A stretch of DNA of 60,697 nt from Burkholderiales bacterium (GCA_029268225.1 JAJUGJ010000019.1:1-60697), one strand, 5' to 3'. Positions 1-9,261 are shown, counted from the stretch's first letter. The notes: a model not told the origin generated them from the sequence alone. A program made the numbers and translations.

Positions 1-2
1 AA

Positions 3-1148
3 GGCGTGAAGGGCATCTCGCTGTTCGTGGTGCCGAAGTTCATGGTCAATGCCGACGGCTCGCTGGGCAAGCGCAACGACGTGTACTGCGCTTCCATCGA
101 AGAGAAGCTGGGCATCAAGGCCTCGCCGACCGCGGTGCTGGTGTATGGCGACGACAAGGGCGAAGTGGGCCCGGGCGCCATCGGTTACCTGGTGGGCGAA
201 GAAAACCGCGGCCTGGAATACATGTTCATCATGATGAACGCGGCCCGCTACGACGTGGGTCTGCAGGGCATCGCCGTGTCCGAGCGCGCTTACCAGCACG
301 CCGTGGCCTACGCCAAGGATCGCGTGCAGTCGCGTCCGGTGGACGGTTCGGCCAAGGAATCCGTGGCCATCATCCATCACCCCGACGTGCAACGCATGTT
401 GATGACCATGCGCGCCCTGATCGAAGGTGCTCGTGCCATGGCCCTGGTGGGTGCGGCTGCGTACGACAATGCGCACCACAATCCCAACGCCGAGGAAGCC
501 AAGAAGGCGCAGGCTTTCTATGAATTCCTGGTGCCGCTGATCAAGGGCTTCTCGACCGAGAACTCGGTGGAAGTGACCTCGCTGGGCGTGCAGGTGCACG
601 GTGGCATGGGCTTCATCGAAGAAACCGGTGCGGCCCAGTACTACCGCGACTCGCGCATCCTGCCCATCTACGAAGGCACGACCGCCATCCAGGCCAACGA
701 CCTGGTGGGCCGCAAGACCGCCCGTGACGGTGGTGCCGTGGCCAAGGCCATTGCCGCCCAGATCGCCGATCTGGAAGGCCAACTGGCTGGCCGTGACAGC
801 GCCGCCGGCAAGAAGCTGGCCACCCAGCTGAAGGCCGCTCGCGAGTCCTTCTTGCAGGTCGTCGACTTCGTGCTGGCCAACGTCAAGAGCAACCCGAACG
901 CCGTGTTCGCCGGCTCGGTGCCTTACCTGATGCTGACCGCGAACCTGGTATCTGGCTGGCAGATGGCCCGCTCGCTGATCATTGCCGAAGACAAGCTGGC
1001 CGCCGGTGAGGATGCCGACTTCATGAAGGCCAAGATCGCCACGGCTCGTTTCTATGGCGACCACATCCTCGCTCGCGTGGCTTCGCTGCGTGACACCATC
1101 CTCCATGGTGGTGAGAGCGTGACCGCCATGCCGCTGGAAGCGTTCTGA
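3..1148 (+). CDS. Acyl-CoA dehydrogenase, C-terminal part (left edge cut)
   Basis: The reading frame is open from the first bases, so the gene begins outside the window; about 200 N-terminal residues of a roughly 600-residue protein are missing. The flavin-dependent enzyme oxidises an acyl-CoA to its 2,3-enoyl-CoA. Visible are the GVKGISLF segment that closes the middle beta domain, then the helical C-terminal dehydrogenase domain with the family stretch QVHGGMGFIEETG and RDSRILPIYEGTTAIQ, followed by an extra C-terminal helical domain. That extra domain is typical of the long subfamily that includes DmdC (3-methylmercaptopropionyl-CoA dehydrogenase). Substrate cannot be read from the sequence. 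A strong terminator hairpin follows, so it is the last gene of its transcript. Confidence 0.9.
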   Translation, partial: GVKGISLFVVPKFMVNADGSLGKRNDVYCASIEEKLGIKASPTAVLVYGDDKGEVGPGAIGYLVGEENRGLEYMFIMMNAARYDVGLQGIAVSERAYQHAVAYAKDRVQSRPVDGSAKESVAIIHHPDVQRMLMTMRALIEGARAMALVGAAAYDNAHHNPNAEEAKKAQAFYEFLVPLIKGFSTENSVEVTSLGVQVHGGMGFIEETGAAQYYRDSRILPIYEGTTAIQANDLVGRKTARDGGAVAKAIAAQIADLEGQLAGRDSAAGKKLATQLKAARESFLQVVDFVLANVKSNPNAVFAGSVPYLMLTANLVSGWQMARSLIIAEDKLAAGEDADFMKAKIATARFYGDHILARVASLRDTILHGGESVTAMPLEAF

Positions 1149-1204
1149 GCGTTGACGCGTTGAGTTGTCGGACAATCACCCTGAGGGATTGAACGACACA
1201 TCCG

Positions 1205-1240
1205 ATGCCCTCATTCGGTCCTGACCGGTGAGGGCATTTT
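1205..1240 (+). terminator. Rho-independent terminator after the acyl-CoA dehydrogenase gene
   Basis: Stem arms ATGCCCTCA (1205-1213) and TGAGGGCAT (1229-1237) pair perfectly, with an inner CGGT/ACCG pairing in the loop, and a short T run follows. The next gene's ribosome binding site starts only nine bases later. Confidence 0.75.
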
Positions 1241-1259
1241 CATTTGTTGAGGAGATTTC

Positions 1260-2225
1260 ATGGCTTTGCCCGATGTTCTGAAGCGTGTGCCCTTTCCGGT
1301 GATTGCCTCGCCGCTGTTCATCATCAGCAACCCCAAGCTGGTGATCGCGCAGTGCCAGGCGGGCGTGGTGGGTTCGATGCCGGCGCTCAATGCGCGCCCG
1401 GCCGAGCAGCTGGAGGACTGGCTGGCCGAGATCACCGAGACGCTGGCTGCGTGGGACAAGGCGCATCCGGATCAACCGGCGGCGCCTTTTGCCATCAACC
1501 AGATCGTGCACAAGAGCAACGACCGCTTGGAGCACGATATGGCCCTGTGCGAGAAGTACAAGGTGCCCATCGTCATCACCTCGCTGGGCGCACGCGAGGA
1601 CGTGAACCAGGCGGTGCACGGCTGGGGCGGGGTGGTGATGCACGACATCATCAACAACCGGTTTGCATGCAAGGCGATCGAGAAGGGCGCCGATGGCTTG
1701 ATCGCGGTGGCAGCCGGCGCGGGCGGACATGCGGGCACGACCAGCCCGTTTGCCCTGGTGCAGGAGATCCGCGAGTGGTTTGATGGCCCGTTGGCCTTGT
1801 CGGGCTCGATTGCGCACGGCCGCTCGATTCTGGCGGCCCAGGCCATGGGGGCGGACTTTGCCTACATCGGCTCGGCCTTCATCGCGACCGACGAGGCGCG
1901 TGCCGCCGAGGCGTACAAGCAGATGATCGTCGACAGCAGCAGCTCAGACATTGTCTACAGCAGCAAGTTCACCGGCGTGCATGGCAACTACCTGCGTGGC
2001 TCGATCGTCAACGCGGGGCTGGACCCGGAGAACCTAGGTGAGGGTGACCCCAGCGAGATGACGTTTGGCAGTGACCGTGATGCCAAGCGGGCCAAGGCCT
2101 GGAAGGACATCTGGGGCTCGGGCCAAGGTATTGGCGCGGTCAAGCAGGTGGTGCCGGCGGCCGAGTTGGTGGCGCGTTTGAAGGCCGAGTACGGTGAAGC
2201 GAAACGCGCGTTGTGCGGAGGCTGA
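1260..2225 (+). CDS. Nitronate monooxygenase-like FMN enzyme
   Basis: A 321-residue TIM-barrel flavoprotein of the nitronate monooxygenase / 2-nitropropane dioxygenase family, which oxidises alkyl nitronates (such as propionate 3-nitronate) with FMN and oxygen. The N-terminal PVIASPLF strand, the FMN-binding AAGAGGHAGT at residues 151-160 with the catalytic-type His157, and the phosphate-binding GADFAYIGSAF segment are all present. The start ATG is supported by GAGGAGA at 1249-1255. Several members of this family have other activities (NADH:quinone reductase for example), so the substrate is open. It appears to be a single-gene unit, convergent with the two-component system downstream. Confidence 0.85.
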   Translation: MALPDVLKRVPFPVIASPLFIISNPKLVIAQCQAGVVGSMPALNARPAEQLEDWLAEITETLAAWDKAHPDQPAAPFAINQIVHKSNDRLEHDMALCEKYKVPIVITSLGAREDVNQAVHGWGGVVMHDIINNRFACKAIEKGADGLIAVAAGAGGHAGTTSPFALVQEIREWFDGPLALSGSIAHGRSILAAQAMGADFAYIGSAFIATDEARAAEAYKQMIVDSSSSDIVYSSKFTGVHGNYLRGSIVNAGLDPENLGEGDPSEMTFGSDRDAKRAKAWKDIWGSGQGIGAVKQVVPAAELVARLKAEYGEAKRALCGG

Positions 2226-2288
2226 TGGCGCTTCGCGAATGCGCTCAGGACGGAGGGGCTGACATCGGGGCCGGGATGCCGCCGGGTG

Positions 2289-4118
2289 TCAGCGCTGTCC
2301 GAGTTTGAAGGCGATCAGGGCCCGCAAGCGGGTGGGGATCACCGGCTTGAGCAGCAGGTGGAAATCCTCGCTGCGGGCCTCGTGTTCGTGGCCGCTCATG
2401 GTGCTGCCCGTGACCATGATGACGGGCAGTTCTGGCCCGAAACGCGCTCGCATGAGGTGAATGACCTCGATGCCCGTGCGTTGCTCGGGCAGGCGGTAGT
2501 CGGCAATCAACAGGTCGGGGTGTTGGTCGGTGTCGCGGGCCCAGGTTGCGGCGGCATCCAGGGTATCGAAAGCGCTGACAGTGGCACCCCAGGCCTTGAG
2601 CAGGATTTCAAGGCCTTCTGCCACGGCGGGCTCGTCTTCCACCACGACGATGTGACGTCGGTCCAGCGTGATGGGGTGGCGCGGTTTGACAGGCGTGTCA
2701 ACCACAGGCGTGCGCATGGCTTTGCCGATGGGCAGCAACAGGGTGAACACGGTGCCATGCCCAGCGCGTGAGCGCAGGGTCAGCGGGGCATCCATGAGCT
2801 TGGCCAGTCGCTTGACAATGGCGAGCCCCAGGCCCAGCCCCTTGCGATGGTGAGGTTCGAGCGGACGCTTGCTTTGGGTTTGGTAGAACTCTTCGAAGAT
2901 GCGCTCCTGCTCTTTCGGCAAGATGCCGATGCCGCTGTCCCAGACTTGCACGCACAGGTGATTGCCGCGGGTGCGGCAGCTGACAAGGACGCCGCCATCC
3001 TCGGTGTAGCGGATGGCGTTGGAGATGAGGTTGCGCAGGATGCGCTCGACCACCAGCGGATCGGCGTAGGCGTGGTGCCGCGCGCCGTGAAAGCGCAGTG
3101 ACAGGCCCTTCTCGAATGCGGTGGGCTCGAAGTTCAAGCGCAGGCGCTCGAACAGGTCACGCAATGCGAAGTGTTCGGACTGGATGTCAATGCCACCGGT
3201 GTCGATCTTGGTGATGTCCAGCAATTCGCTGAACAGGCCTTCGAGCGCATCCACCGAGCTGTTGATGCTGTGGACCAGATGGGCCACCTCGGCGTCTTTG
3301 CAGTGCTGACGCAGTGCTTCGGCAAACAGTCCGAGCGCGTGCAGGGGCTGGCGCAGGTCATGGCTGGCTGCGGCAAAGAACTGGGTCTTGGCTCGGTTGG
3401 CCAACTCGGCCTGGTGCTGCGCGTTCTCGGCGGCCGCCATTTCGTTGCGCAGTCGTTGGGCGAGTTGCTGGGTTTGCACGCGCAGGCTCACCATTTCGCC
3501 GAACATGTTGTGAAACGCTCGTCCCATGGCCAAAGTGCACAAGCACATGATGGACCAGATGCCTGCGAGGTACAGGTTGTCGGCACCACCCAGCAGGGCG
3601 GTGTGGACGATCATGGGGATGAAGTAAAGGCCCATGCAAGCCAGGAACAGCCTGGGCTGGGACGACATGTAAGGCACTGCGCCGATGGCAAACGAGTAGA
3701 CCGTGAGCATCAGCGCCGTGCGTTCGAAGTGGCCGCCATGTGTATAGAACAGGACGGCCGCCACGCTCCACAGCCCGGCGCCGATCACCGCGCCGGTGTT
3801 CCAGCGCAGGAGCCAGCGTTGGGCGTCAATGGGACCTTGCCGCAGGGCGCGTTCGTGGCCCAACAGGTTGACGAAGCGCGCGACCCATAGCAACGCAAAT
3901 GCGGCACCCCAGGCCCACAGCCAGGTGCGTGGCACGTGGTGCCAGTACACCAGGGTGGTGACCACGAAACCCAGGAAGTGGCCCATCAGGGCCGCGCCGG
4001 TCTGTCGGTAGACCAGGCGCACACTGTCTTGCACCAGAGCCCGCGTATCGGGCTGAAGGGTGGCAGGCGTGTCGGTGGGCACGCTCGCACCGAGGAGGGG
4101 CAGGGAGCCCGCGGACAT
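2289..4118 (-). CDS. Hybrid sensor histidine kinase with C-terminal receiver domain
   Basis: A 609-residue inner-membrane kinase. Residues about 43-200 form a cluster of hydrophobic helices, followed by a short coiled region (210-245), a HisKA domain with the phospho-acceptor in ASHDLRQPLHAL (His253), an ATPase domain with LRNLISNAIRYT and VWDSGIGI, and a receiver domain from about residue 485 with phospho-acceptor aspartate in LLIADYRLPE. There is no periplasmic sensor domain, so the signal is probably sensed in the membrane. The start lies 5 bases after the stop of the LuxR-type regulator gene upstream, so the two are one operon and probably one phosphorelay. The signal is unknown. Confidence 0.92.
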   Translation of the reverse strand: MSAGSLPLLGASVPTDTPATLQPDTRALVQDSVRLVYRQTGAALMGHFLGFVVTTLVYWHHVPRTWLWAWGAAFALLWVARFVNLLGHERALRQGPIDAQRWLLRWNTGAVIGAGLWSVAAVLFYTHGGHFERTALMLTVYSFAIGAVPYMSSQPRLFLACMGLYFIPMIVHTALLGGADNLYLAGIWSIMCLCTLAMGRAFHNMFGEMVSLRVQTQQLAQRLRNEMAAAENAQHQAELANRAKTQFFAAASHDLRQPLHALGLFAEALRQHCKDAEVAHLVHSINSSVDALEGLFSELLDITKIDTGGIDIQSEHFALRDLFERLRLNFEPTAFEKGLSLRFHGARHHAYADPLVVERILRNLISNAIRYTEDGGVLVSCRTRGNHLCVQVWDSGIGILPKEQERIFEEFYQTQSKRPLEPHHRKGLGLGLAIVKRLAKLMDAPLTLRSRAGHGTVFTLLLPIGKAMRTPVVDTPVKPRHPITLDRRHIVVVEDEPAVAEGLEILLKAWGATVSAFDTLDAAATWARDTDQHPDLLIADYRLPEQRTGIEVIHLMRARFGPELPVIMVTGSTMSGHEHEARSEDFHLLLKPVIPTRLRALIAFKLGQR

Positions 4119-4123
4119 GGCGA

Positions 4124-4846
4124 TCAGCGGCTGTGCCAGGAGCTGCTGTGTTGCAGGCCGTTCTGCTTTTGCAGGATCTGGCTGACGGCGATCACGGCTT
4201 GGGTGCGAGAGCTGACGCCCAGCGCGCGCAGTACCGCCGCAACGTGGTCTTTGACGGTTTCGACAGACAGGCCGAGCTCACGGGCAATCAGCTTGTTGGG
4301 CTGGCCTTTGAGCAGGAGGTGCAGGACGTCGGTCTGGCGCGGTGTGAGCCCCAGTTGGTGCAGCGAGGGCATGGTCTGGAAGCCGGAATCACGTGACTCT
4401 TGCTGAACCTGACGCACGTAGGGTGACTGGCTGAACTGTGCAGAGTGCTCGCTGCCCATGCTCATCGGTGGCACGTAGACGCCGCCGGAGATGACCTGTT
4501 GCAGGGCTTCGACAAGGGTTTCGTTGGTGGCACGTTTGGGGACGAAGCCCATGGCACCCATGTCGATGGCGCGGATGACGTCGCTGGTGCGGTCGGAGGC
4601 CGAGATGACCACGACCGGCAAAGCCGGATAACGGGAGCGCAATTCACCGAGCAGATCGAAGCCGTCGGCATCGCCCAGGTGCAGGTCGAGCAGCACGAGG
4701 TCATAGCTGGCATCTTGTCTCAGGGTTTCACGAGCGCTGGCCCCGCTGTCTGCAGCCGAGACGGTGACGCCGTCACCGAGGCCCTGGATGACCGACTGCA
4801 GGGCAGCCAGAATCAGGGGGTGGTCGTCGATCAGCAACACCTTCAT
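4124..4846 (-). CDS. LuxR/NarL-type response regulator
   Basis: A 240-residue transcription regulator. The receiver domain carries the acidic pair IDDHP near the N-terminus and the phospho-acceptor Asp54 in LVLLDLHLG; the C-terminal helix-turn-helix contains LTPRQTDVLHLLLKG and LSVETVKDHVAAVLRALGV. It is the first gene of a two-gene operon with the hybrid kinase 5 bases downstream and is its obvious partner. AGGAG lies 8 bases before the ATG. Target genes are not evident from the neighbourhood. Confidence 0.92.
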   Translation of the reverse strand: MKVLLIDDHPLILAALQSVIQGLGDGVTVSAADSGASARETLRQDASYDLVLLDLHLGDADGFDLLGELRSRYPALPVVVISASDRTSDVIRAIDMGAMGFVPKRATNETLVEALQQVISGGVYVPPMSMGSEHSAQFSQSPYVRQVQQESRDSGFQTMPSLHQLGLTPRQTDVLHLLLKGQPNKLIARELGLSVETVKDHVAAVLRALGVSSRTQAVIAVSQILQKQNGLQHSSSWHSR

Positions 4847-5038
4847 GCGTTTACTCCTGCTTGCTTATTCTTGGGTTGTGCCAGGGCGAGACCTTCAAAA
4901 AACAACGCCGGAGGGACACAGGGGAGCCGTTTTCGCATGATCTGGGAGCCAGACGGCCGCCATCATAGTGGCGCTGTCAACAGCCTGACATCTGGAAATG
5001 TCTGCTTTTGTAAGTGTGCGAGCCTTGTTTGAGGGGGA

Positions 5039-5884
5039 TCAGGTGCGCCAGAGGCGGGACGGGCAGGGGGGCACTTCCCAGGCCAGGGTACGCCATTGGC
5101 CCCACACCGAGACCAGCAGGTCCATGAGCGGTTCCACCCGTGGCGCCAGGGCGCGCAGGACGACCACCTGGTCGTGTGCGCTGGTGCTGCCGCTGGTGGC
5201 GCACAGCGGGTGGTCGGTGTGGAGGGCGCGGGCGGCGTCGAGCAGGGCCTCGCGGCGGGCACGCGGCAGGGCGGTGCCGCTGGCAAACCAAAGCGTGCCC
5301 ATGACGCGGTGGCCGGCCCAGCCCAGGGGGCTGTCGAGCAGCAGGCTGTCGGTGGCGGCGACGGTGCCGCGCTCCAGCCAGACGCCGGGCAGTTCGATCT
5401 CCTGGGTGTAGCGGCCATGCGGGTGAGCCGGGTCGTCGAAGGGCTCACCGGCCGCGGGCAGGCCCAGGGCGAGGACGTCCCAGCCGAACATCTCGGCGCG
5501 GGGAGCGAGGTCGAAGCGCATGCGGTTGCTGGCGACGCAGCCGCGGTAGGCAATGGTTTCGAGCGGCAGCCATTCGAGGCGGCTGTCGTCGTCCAGGCGG
5601 GCGTGCAGGGTTTGCTGGGCTTCGTCTCCGGCGCTGCGGTAGAACCGTGTGGCACCCGGCGTGGTGACGAGCGCGTGGCTGCCGGGGGTGAGGTGAGCAT
5701 CCACCTGGAGCACGTCGCCGCCGACGATGCCGCCAGGCGGGTGGACCAGCACGTGGTGGCAGATGCCGGGGCCTTCGGGGTAGAGGCGCTGGAGGACACG
5801 CAGGGGGCCGGTGTGTCGGTCGAGGGCGATGGTGCGTTCGCCATCGCGGCGGTAATCCAGGTTCAGTTGACCGAGCCAGCTCAT
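5039..5884 (-). CDS. ureD: Urease accessory protein UreD
   Basis: A 281-residue protein of the UreD/UreH family, which with UreF and UreG delivers nickel to the urease apoenzyme in the cytoplasm. Family hallmarks are HPPGGIVGGDVL near residue 50, TPGATRFYRSAG, LEWLPLETIAYRG and the RMRFDL segment. Length is normal for the family. It is alone: no ureABC, ureE, ureF or ureG lies in the window, and the genes on both sides are unrelated. In most Burkholderiales ureD heads the urease operon, so this copy is either displaced from the cluster or a second copy. A shorter in-frame shadow in another frame is not coding. Confidence 0.88.
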   Translation of the reverse strand: MSWLGQLNLDYRRDGERTIALDRHTGPLRVLQRLYPEGPGICHHVLVHPPGGIVGGDVLQVDAHLTPGSHALVTTPGATRFYRSAGDEAQQTLHARLDDDSRLEWLPLETIAYRGCVASNRMRFDLAPRAEMFGWDVLALGLPAAGEPFDDPAHPHGRYTQEIELPGVWLERGTVAATDSLLLDSPLGWAGHRVMGTLWFASGTALPRARREALLDAARALHTDHPLCATSGSTSAHDQVVVLRALAPRVEPLMDLLVSVWGQWRTLAWEVPPCPSRLWRT

Positions 5885-5996
5885 GAGCCTTGTGCGCGCA
5901 GGGTTTGCGCCAGACAGCAGTGGGAAAGGGGCAGTTTAAATCCGATGGCTGCGCTGTAGGCAAGCATGGTGGGTCGACAACGGCGACAATCGCGGC

Positions 5997-6542
5997 ATGA
6001 GCATGGAACACGACACCGTCATCGAGGACACCCGCAATTGGTTGGTCAAGGCCGTCATCGGCTTGAACCTGTGCCCGTTTGCCAAAGGGGTGCATGTGAA
6101 AAACCAGGTGCGCTACCGCGTGTCGGATGCCAGCACGCCGGAGGGGCTGCTGGAAGACCTGATCGAGGAGCTGACCTTCCTGCGTGATGCCGATCCCGAG
6201 GAAGTGGACACGACCTTGCTGGTGCACCCGGGGGTCTTGCAGGATTTCCTGGACTTCAATGACTTTCTCGACGTGGTGGATGCCGCCGTGGAGGAGTTGG
6301 AGTTGGACGGGGTCTTGCAGGTGGCGAGCTTCCATCCGGATTACCAGTTTGCGGATGCGGACGCCGATGACATCGAGAACTACAGCAACCGGGCGCCGTA
6401 CCCGACGCTGCACCTGATCCGCGAAGAGAGCCTGGACCGGGCGATCGAGGCCTTCCCCGAGGCCGAGGACATCTACGAGACCAACAAGGCGACGCTGCGC
6501 AAGCTGGGTCTGGCGGGTTGGAAGAAGCTCTGGCAGGTCTGA
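5997..6542 (+). CDS. DUF1415 family protein
   Basis: A 181-residue cytoplasmic protein of unknown function that belongs to DUF1415, a family common in Gammaproteobacteria and Betaproteobacteria. Recognisable stretches are WLVKAVIGLNLCPFAK with a conserved cysteine, TTLLVHPGVLQDFLDFNDFL, and ASFHPDYQFAD followed by an NRAPYPTLHLIREES block. There are no membrane segments. It is divergent from ureD across 112 bases and 11 bases upstream of the UbiA-family gene, probably co-transcribed with it. Confidence 0.85.
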   Translation: MSMEHDTVIEDTRNWLVKAVIGLNLCPFAKGVHVKNQVRYRVSDASTPEGLLEDLIEELTFLRDADPEEVDTTLLVHPGVLQDFLDFNDFLDVVDAAVEELELDGVLQVASFHPDYQFADADADDIENYSNRAPYPTLHLIREESLDRAIEAFPEAEDIYETNKATLRKLGLAGWKKLWQV

Positions 6543-6553
6543 GGGGTTGAGCC

Positions 6554-7474
6554 ATGGCGAGTGAGCATCACCCCTGGTGGGGGCCGGCACGGGTGCCGTT
6601 TTTGTTGCTGACACCGGCCTGCATGGCCTTGGGCGTGGCGTGGAGCGCCTGGCAGTTGGCGCAGCAGGGGCAGAGCCTGAATGCCTTGAACGCGCTGTTG
6701 TGCGTGCTGGGAGCGTTAGCCGCGCATGTCGCGGTGAATGCGCTCAACGAGCACCATGACTTTCGCAGTGGGCTGGATCAGCGCACGCAGCGCACGCCCT
6801 TCAGTGGCGGCAGTGGGGTCTTGCCTGCCAACCCGGCCTTGGCGCCGGTGGCCTTGGCGATGGGGTGGGGCGCCTTGTTGTTCACCGTGTTGACCGGGCT
6901 GTACTTTGTCGTGAGCCGGCCGGCGCTGTTGTGGGACCTGGCACCCTTGGGTTTGCTGGGGGTGGCGGTGGTGGTGTCGTACACGCCTTGGTTGACCCGC
7001 CATCCGTGGTTGTGTTTGATGGCACCCGGTTTGGGCTTTGGGCCTTTGATGTTGCTGGGCACCGAGGTGGTGTTGACCGGGGCGATGTCTTGGCAGGGGC
7101 TGGCCTTGTCGGCCTTGCCCTTCTTTTTGGTCAACAACCTGCTGTTGCTCAACCAGTTTCCGGATGTGGATGCAGACCGGTCGGTGGGGCGTCGCACCTT
7201 GCCCTTGTTGAGGGGCCGCGCGGGCTGTGTGCCGGTGCTGGGTTTGCAGTACGGACTGGCGTTTGGCGCGGTGCTGCTGGGGCTGGCCTTGGGCTGGTGG
7301 CCCGCTGCCACGGGTTTGGCGGTGTTGGGCTTGCCCCTGGCGGTGAGCGCCTGGCAGCGCGCCCAAGCGCATGCCGAGGACTTGCCTGCTTTGCAGCCGG
7401 CCATGGCGCTGAATGTGGCGGTGAACCTGCTGAGCCCGGTGTTGGCGGCGGTCGGGTTGATGCTGTCGCTGTGA
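6554..7474 (+). CDS. UbiA-family prenyltransferase
   Basis: A 306-residue integral membrane protein with about eight or nine hydrophobic helices. The two aspartate-rich prenyl-diphosphate/magnesium sites of the family are visible: NEHHDFRSGLDQRT at residues 65-78 and NQFPDVDAD at 200-208. The pattern is closest to the MenA-like branch (1,4-dihydroxy-2-naphthoate prenyltransferase) rather than UbiA proper, but no menaquinone genes are nearby, so the acceptor is unknown. It follows DUF1415 by 11 bases. Confidence 0.8.
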   Translation: MASEHHPWWGPARVPFLLLTPACMALGVAWSAWQLAQQGQSLNALNALLCVLGALAAHVAVNALNEHHDFRSGLDQRTQRTPFSGGSGVLPANPALAPVALAMGWGALLFTVLTGLYFVVSRPALLWDLAPLGLLGVAVVVSYTPWLTRHPWLCLMAPGLGFGPLMLLGTEVVLTGAMSWQGLALSALPFFLVNNLLLLNQFPDVDADRSVGRRTLPLLRGRAGCVPVLGLQYGLAFGAVLLGLALGWWPAATGLAVLGLPLAVSAWQRAQAHAEDLPALQPAMALNVAVNLLSPVLAAVGLMLSL

Positions 7475-7572
7475 GCGCCGCTGAATGCGGGAAGCGTTGG
7501 CGGGGCTGAGGCAGTTTGGGCTGACGGGCTTGCTCCCACCGGGCGCGTGGTGCGATGGGGCTGCTTGGGGCT

Positions 7573-8262
7573 TCAGTCGGCGTTGAGGCTGCTGGCGTCC
7601 ACACCCAGTTCGCTGGCCAAGCGCGTCACGAGGCGACGCAGCGAGGCGATTTCGGTGGCCATGCGGGCTTGCTCCTCACGCAGGGCGGTGAGTTCGGCTT
7701 TGAGCTCGGCCGTGCCGGGGCTGGGAGCCGTGGCATAGCCGGACGGGGCGCCAGCGAGGGCGGTGTCGGCCACCTCGCCGCACAGCAGGTGGGCCCAGCG
7801 GGATTCGCGGGCGCCCGGAGCGCGCGGCAGCTTCACGACGCGTGGAGGCTCTTTGGCCGCTAGCTCGTCCAGAAAAGCTTCGACGGACGAGGTGTCGGCG
7901 AAACGGTGCAAGCGCTCGGTGTGCAGGCGAAGCTCGGCTGCGGTTTGCGGGCCGCGCAGCATCAAGAGGGTGAGCAAGGCGACGGCCTGACTGGGCACGC
8001 CCAGGCCACGCGCCGCGTTGTGGTCGAAGCGCACCACGCGGCTGCCGCTGACTTCGCTGACGAGGCTGAGTTCGCGCAGGCCGTTGACGGCATCAAGCAC
8101 CTCGGCTTCGCTCAGCTGCATGACCGGCTCGCGCGCCGTCTTCTGGTTGCAGCCGAGGGTGAGGGCGTTGAGCGACAGGGGGTAGCTGTCAGGGACGGTG
8201 TGCTGTTTTTCTACCAGCACAGCAAGGACTCGGGCTTCTTCGGGCGTCAACGGGCGCGTCAT
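7573..8262 (-). CDS. YceH/UPF0502 (DUF480) protein
   Basis: A 229-residue soluble protein made of two winged-helix-like domains. The signature is in the first half: LTPEEARVLAVLVEKQ, PDSYPLSLNALTLGCNQK and REPVMQLSEAEV. The last 60 residues form a predicted coiled coil (LKAELTALREEQARMATEI). Function is not established; a role in DNA binding has been suggested only from fold. Single-gene unit, convergent with the UbiA-family gene. Confidence 0.88.
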   Translation of the reverse strand: MTRPLTPEEARVLAVLVEKQHTVPDSYPLSLNALTLGCNQKTAREPVMQLSEAEVLDAVNGLRELSLVSEVSGSRVVRFDHNAARGLGVPSQAVALLTLLMLRGPQTAAELRLHTERLHRFADTSSVEAFLDELAAKEPPRVVKLPRAPGARESRWAHLLCGEVADTALAGAPSGYATAPSPGTAELKAELTALREEQARMATEIASLRRLVTRLASELGVDASSLNAD

Positions 8263-8316
8263 GGTCGGGACTCAAGGCAGTGTGAAGGGTGACCATACCA
8301 TGCAGGCGCAACGGCC

Positions 8317-9261
8317 TCATCGGCCTCGTCGGAAGGCGAGATAGGCCTGGGCCGCGGTGTCGGGGACTTCCATCACGGGCATGTGGCCCACACCGTCAAA
8401 GACCACGACCTTGGATTGCGGCAGCAGTTTCTGCAGGACCGGCACGGTGGCGGGGCTGATGACGCGGTCGAGCTGACCCCACATGATGAGGGTGGGTGTG
8501 CTCAGGCCGCGGATGCGCTTTTCGGTGGGCTCGCGGACCATCTCGTTCATGATGGCTTGCTCACGTTCACGGTCGGCCAGGCGCTGGCGTGCGAAGACGC
8601 GTGCGATGGGCGACGGCAGTTGGGGGGGCTTCGCCATCACGACCGAGAGGAAGCGTGGGAAGTCGTTCTCGTCGCGCAGCAGCAGCGGATTGGGCTCGCC
8701 CCGGCGGATGGCCAGCTGGACCTCGCTGGGCGGCGCGGACCAGATGCCCGCACTGTCGATGAGCCAGAGGCTGCGCACCTGGCTGGGGTTCAGGGCGGTG
8801 TAGGTCAGGGCGATCTGCCCGCCCATGGAGATGCCGCCCAGGTGGATGGGGCCCAGGCCGAGTTGCCGCACGAACGCCTGCAGCCGACGGGCTTGTGCCT
8901 GCGGTCCGTAGGACACGCCTTCGGGGCGGGACGAGTCTCCGAAGCCAATCAGGTCGGGGATGATGATCCGCTGGTGATCGGTCAGGTGGCGCGCCACGGC
9001 CAGCAAGGTGTCCTTGTTGCCGCCTATGCCATGCAGCAGCACGAGGGGTTCGCCCTGGCCGCCATCCAGATAGGCCATGCGGGTGCCGTCGGGCAGGATC
9101 AGTGAGCGGGTGTGCAGGCCGACCTGGGCACGCAAGGCGACCATGATGGCCTGCGTGGTGGGCGCGGGTGCCCACACCATGAAGCCGGTCAGCACGGTGC
9201 CAATCAACACCGCCGTGGCCAGCAAGGTGAGCAGGACAAACCGTATGAGCCTGAACATCAT
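8317..9261 (-). CDS. Membrane-anchored alpha/beta hydrolase
   Basis: An alpha/beta-fold hydrolase of 314 residues with one N-terminal hydrophobic helix (about 5-30) that probably anchors it in the inner membrane. Catalytic features: oxyanion segment LLHGIGG, nucleophile elbow GGISMGG (Ser145), aspartate in MWGQLDRVIS and histidine in GVGHMPVME. The open frame extends 14 codons further upstream, but GGAGG at 9265-9269 fits the tandem ATG at 9261/9258, so I place the start there. Substrate unknown. It lies 110 bases downstream of the ABC permease gene on the same strand. Confidence 0.82.
   Translation of the reverse strand: MMFRLIRFVLLTLLATAVLIGTVLTGFMVWAPAPTTQAIMVALRAQVGLHTRSLILPDGTRMAYLDGGQGEPLVLLHGIGGNKDTLLAVARHLTDHQRIIIPDLIGFGDSSRPEGVSYGPQAQARRLQAFVRQLGLGPIHLGGISMGGQIALTYTALNPSQVRSLWLIDSAGIWSAPPSEVQLAIRRGEPNPLLLRDENDFPRFLSVVMAKPPQLPSPIARVFARQRLADREREQAIMNEMVREPTEKRIRGLSTPTLIMWGQLDRVISPATVPVLQKLLPQSKVVVFDGVGHMPVMEVPDTAAQAYLAFRRGR

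Noticed and set aside
2258..2293. GCTGACA/TGTCAGC stem between the nitronate monooxygenase and kinase genes as a terminator
   Set aside because: Long GC-rich loop, no T run, and it runs into the kinase stop codon.
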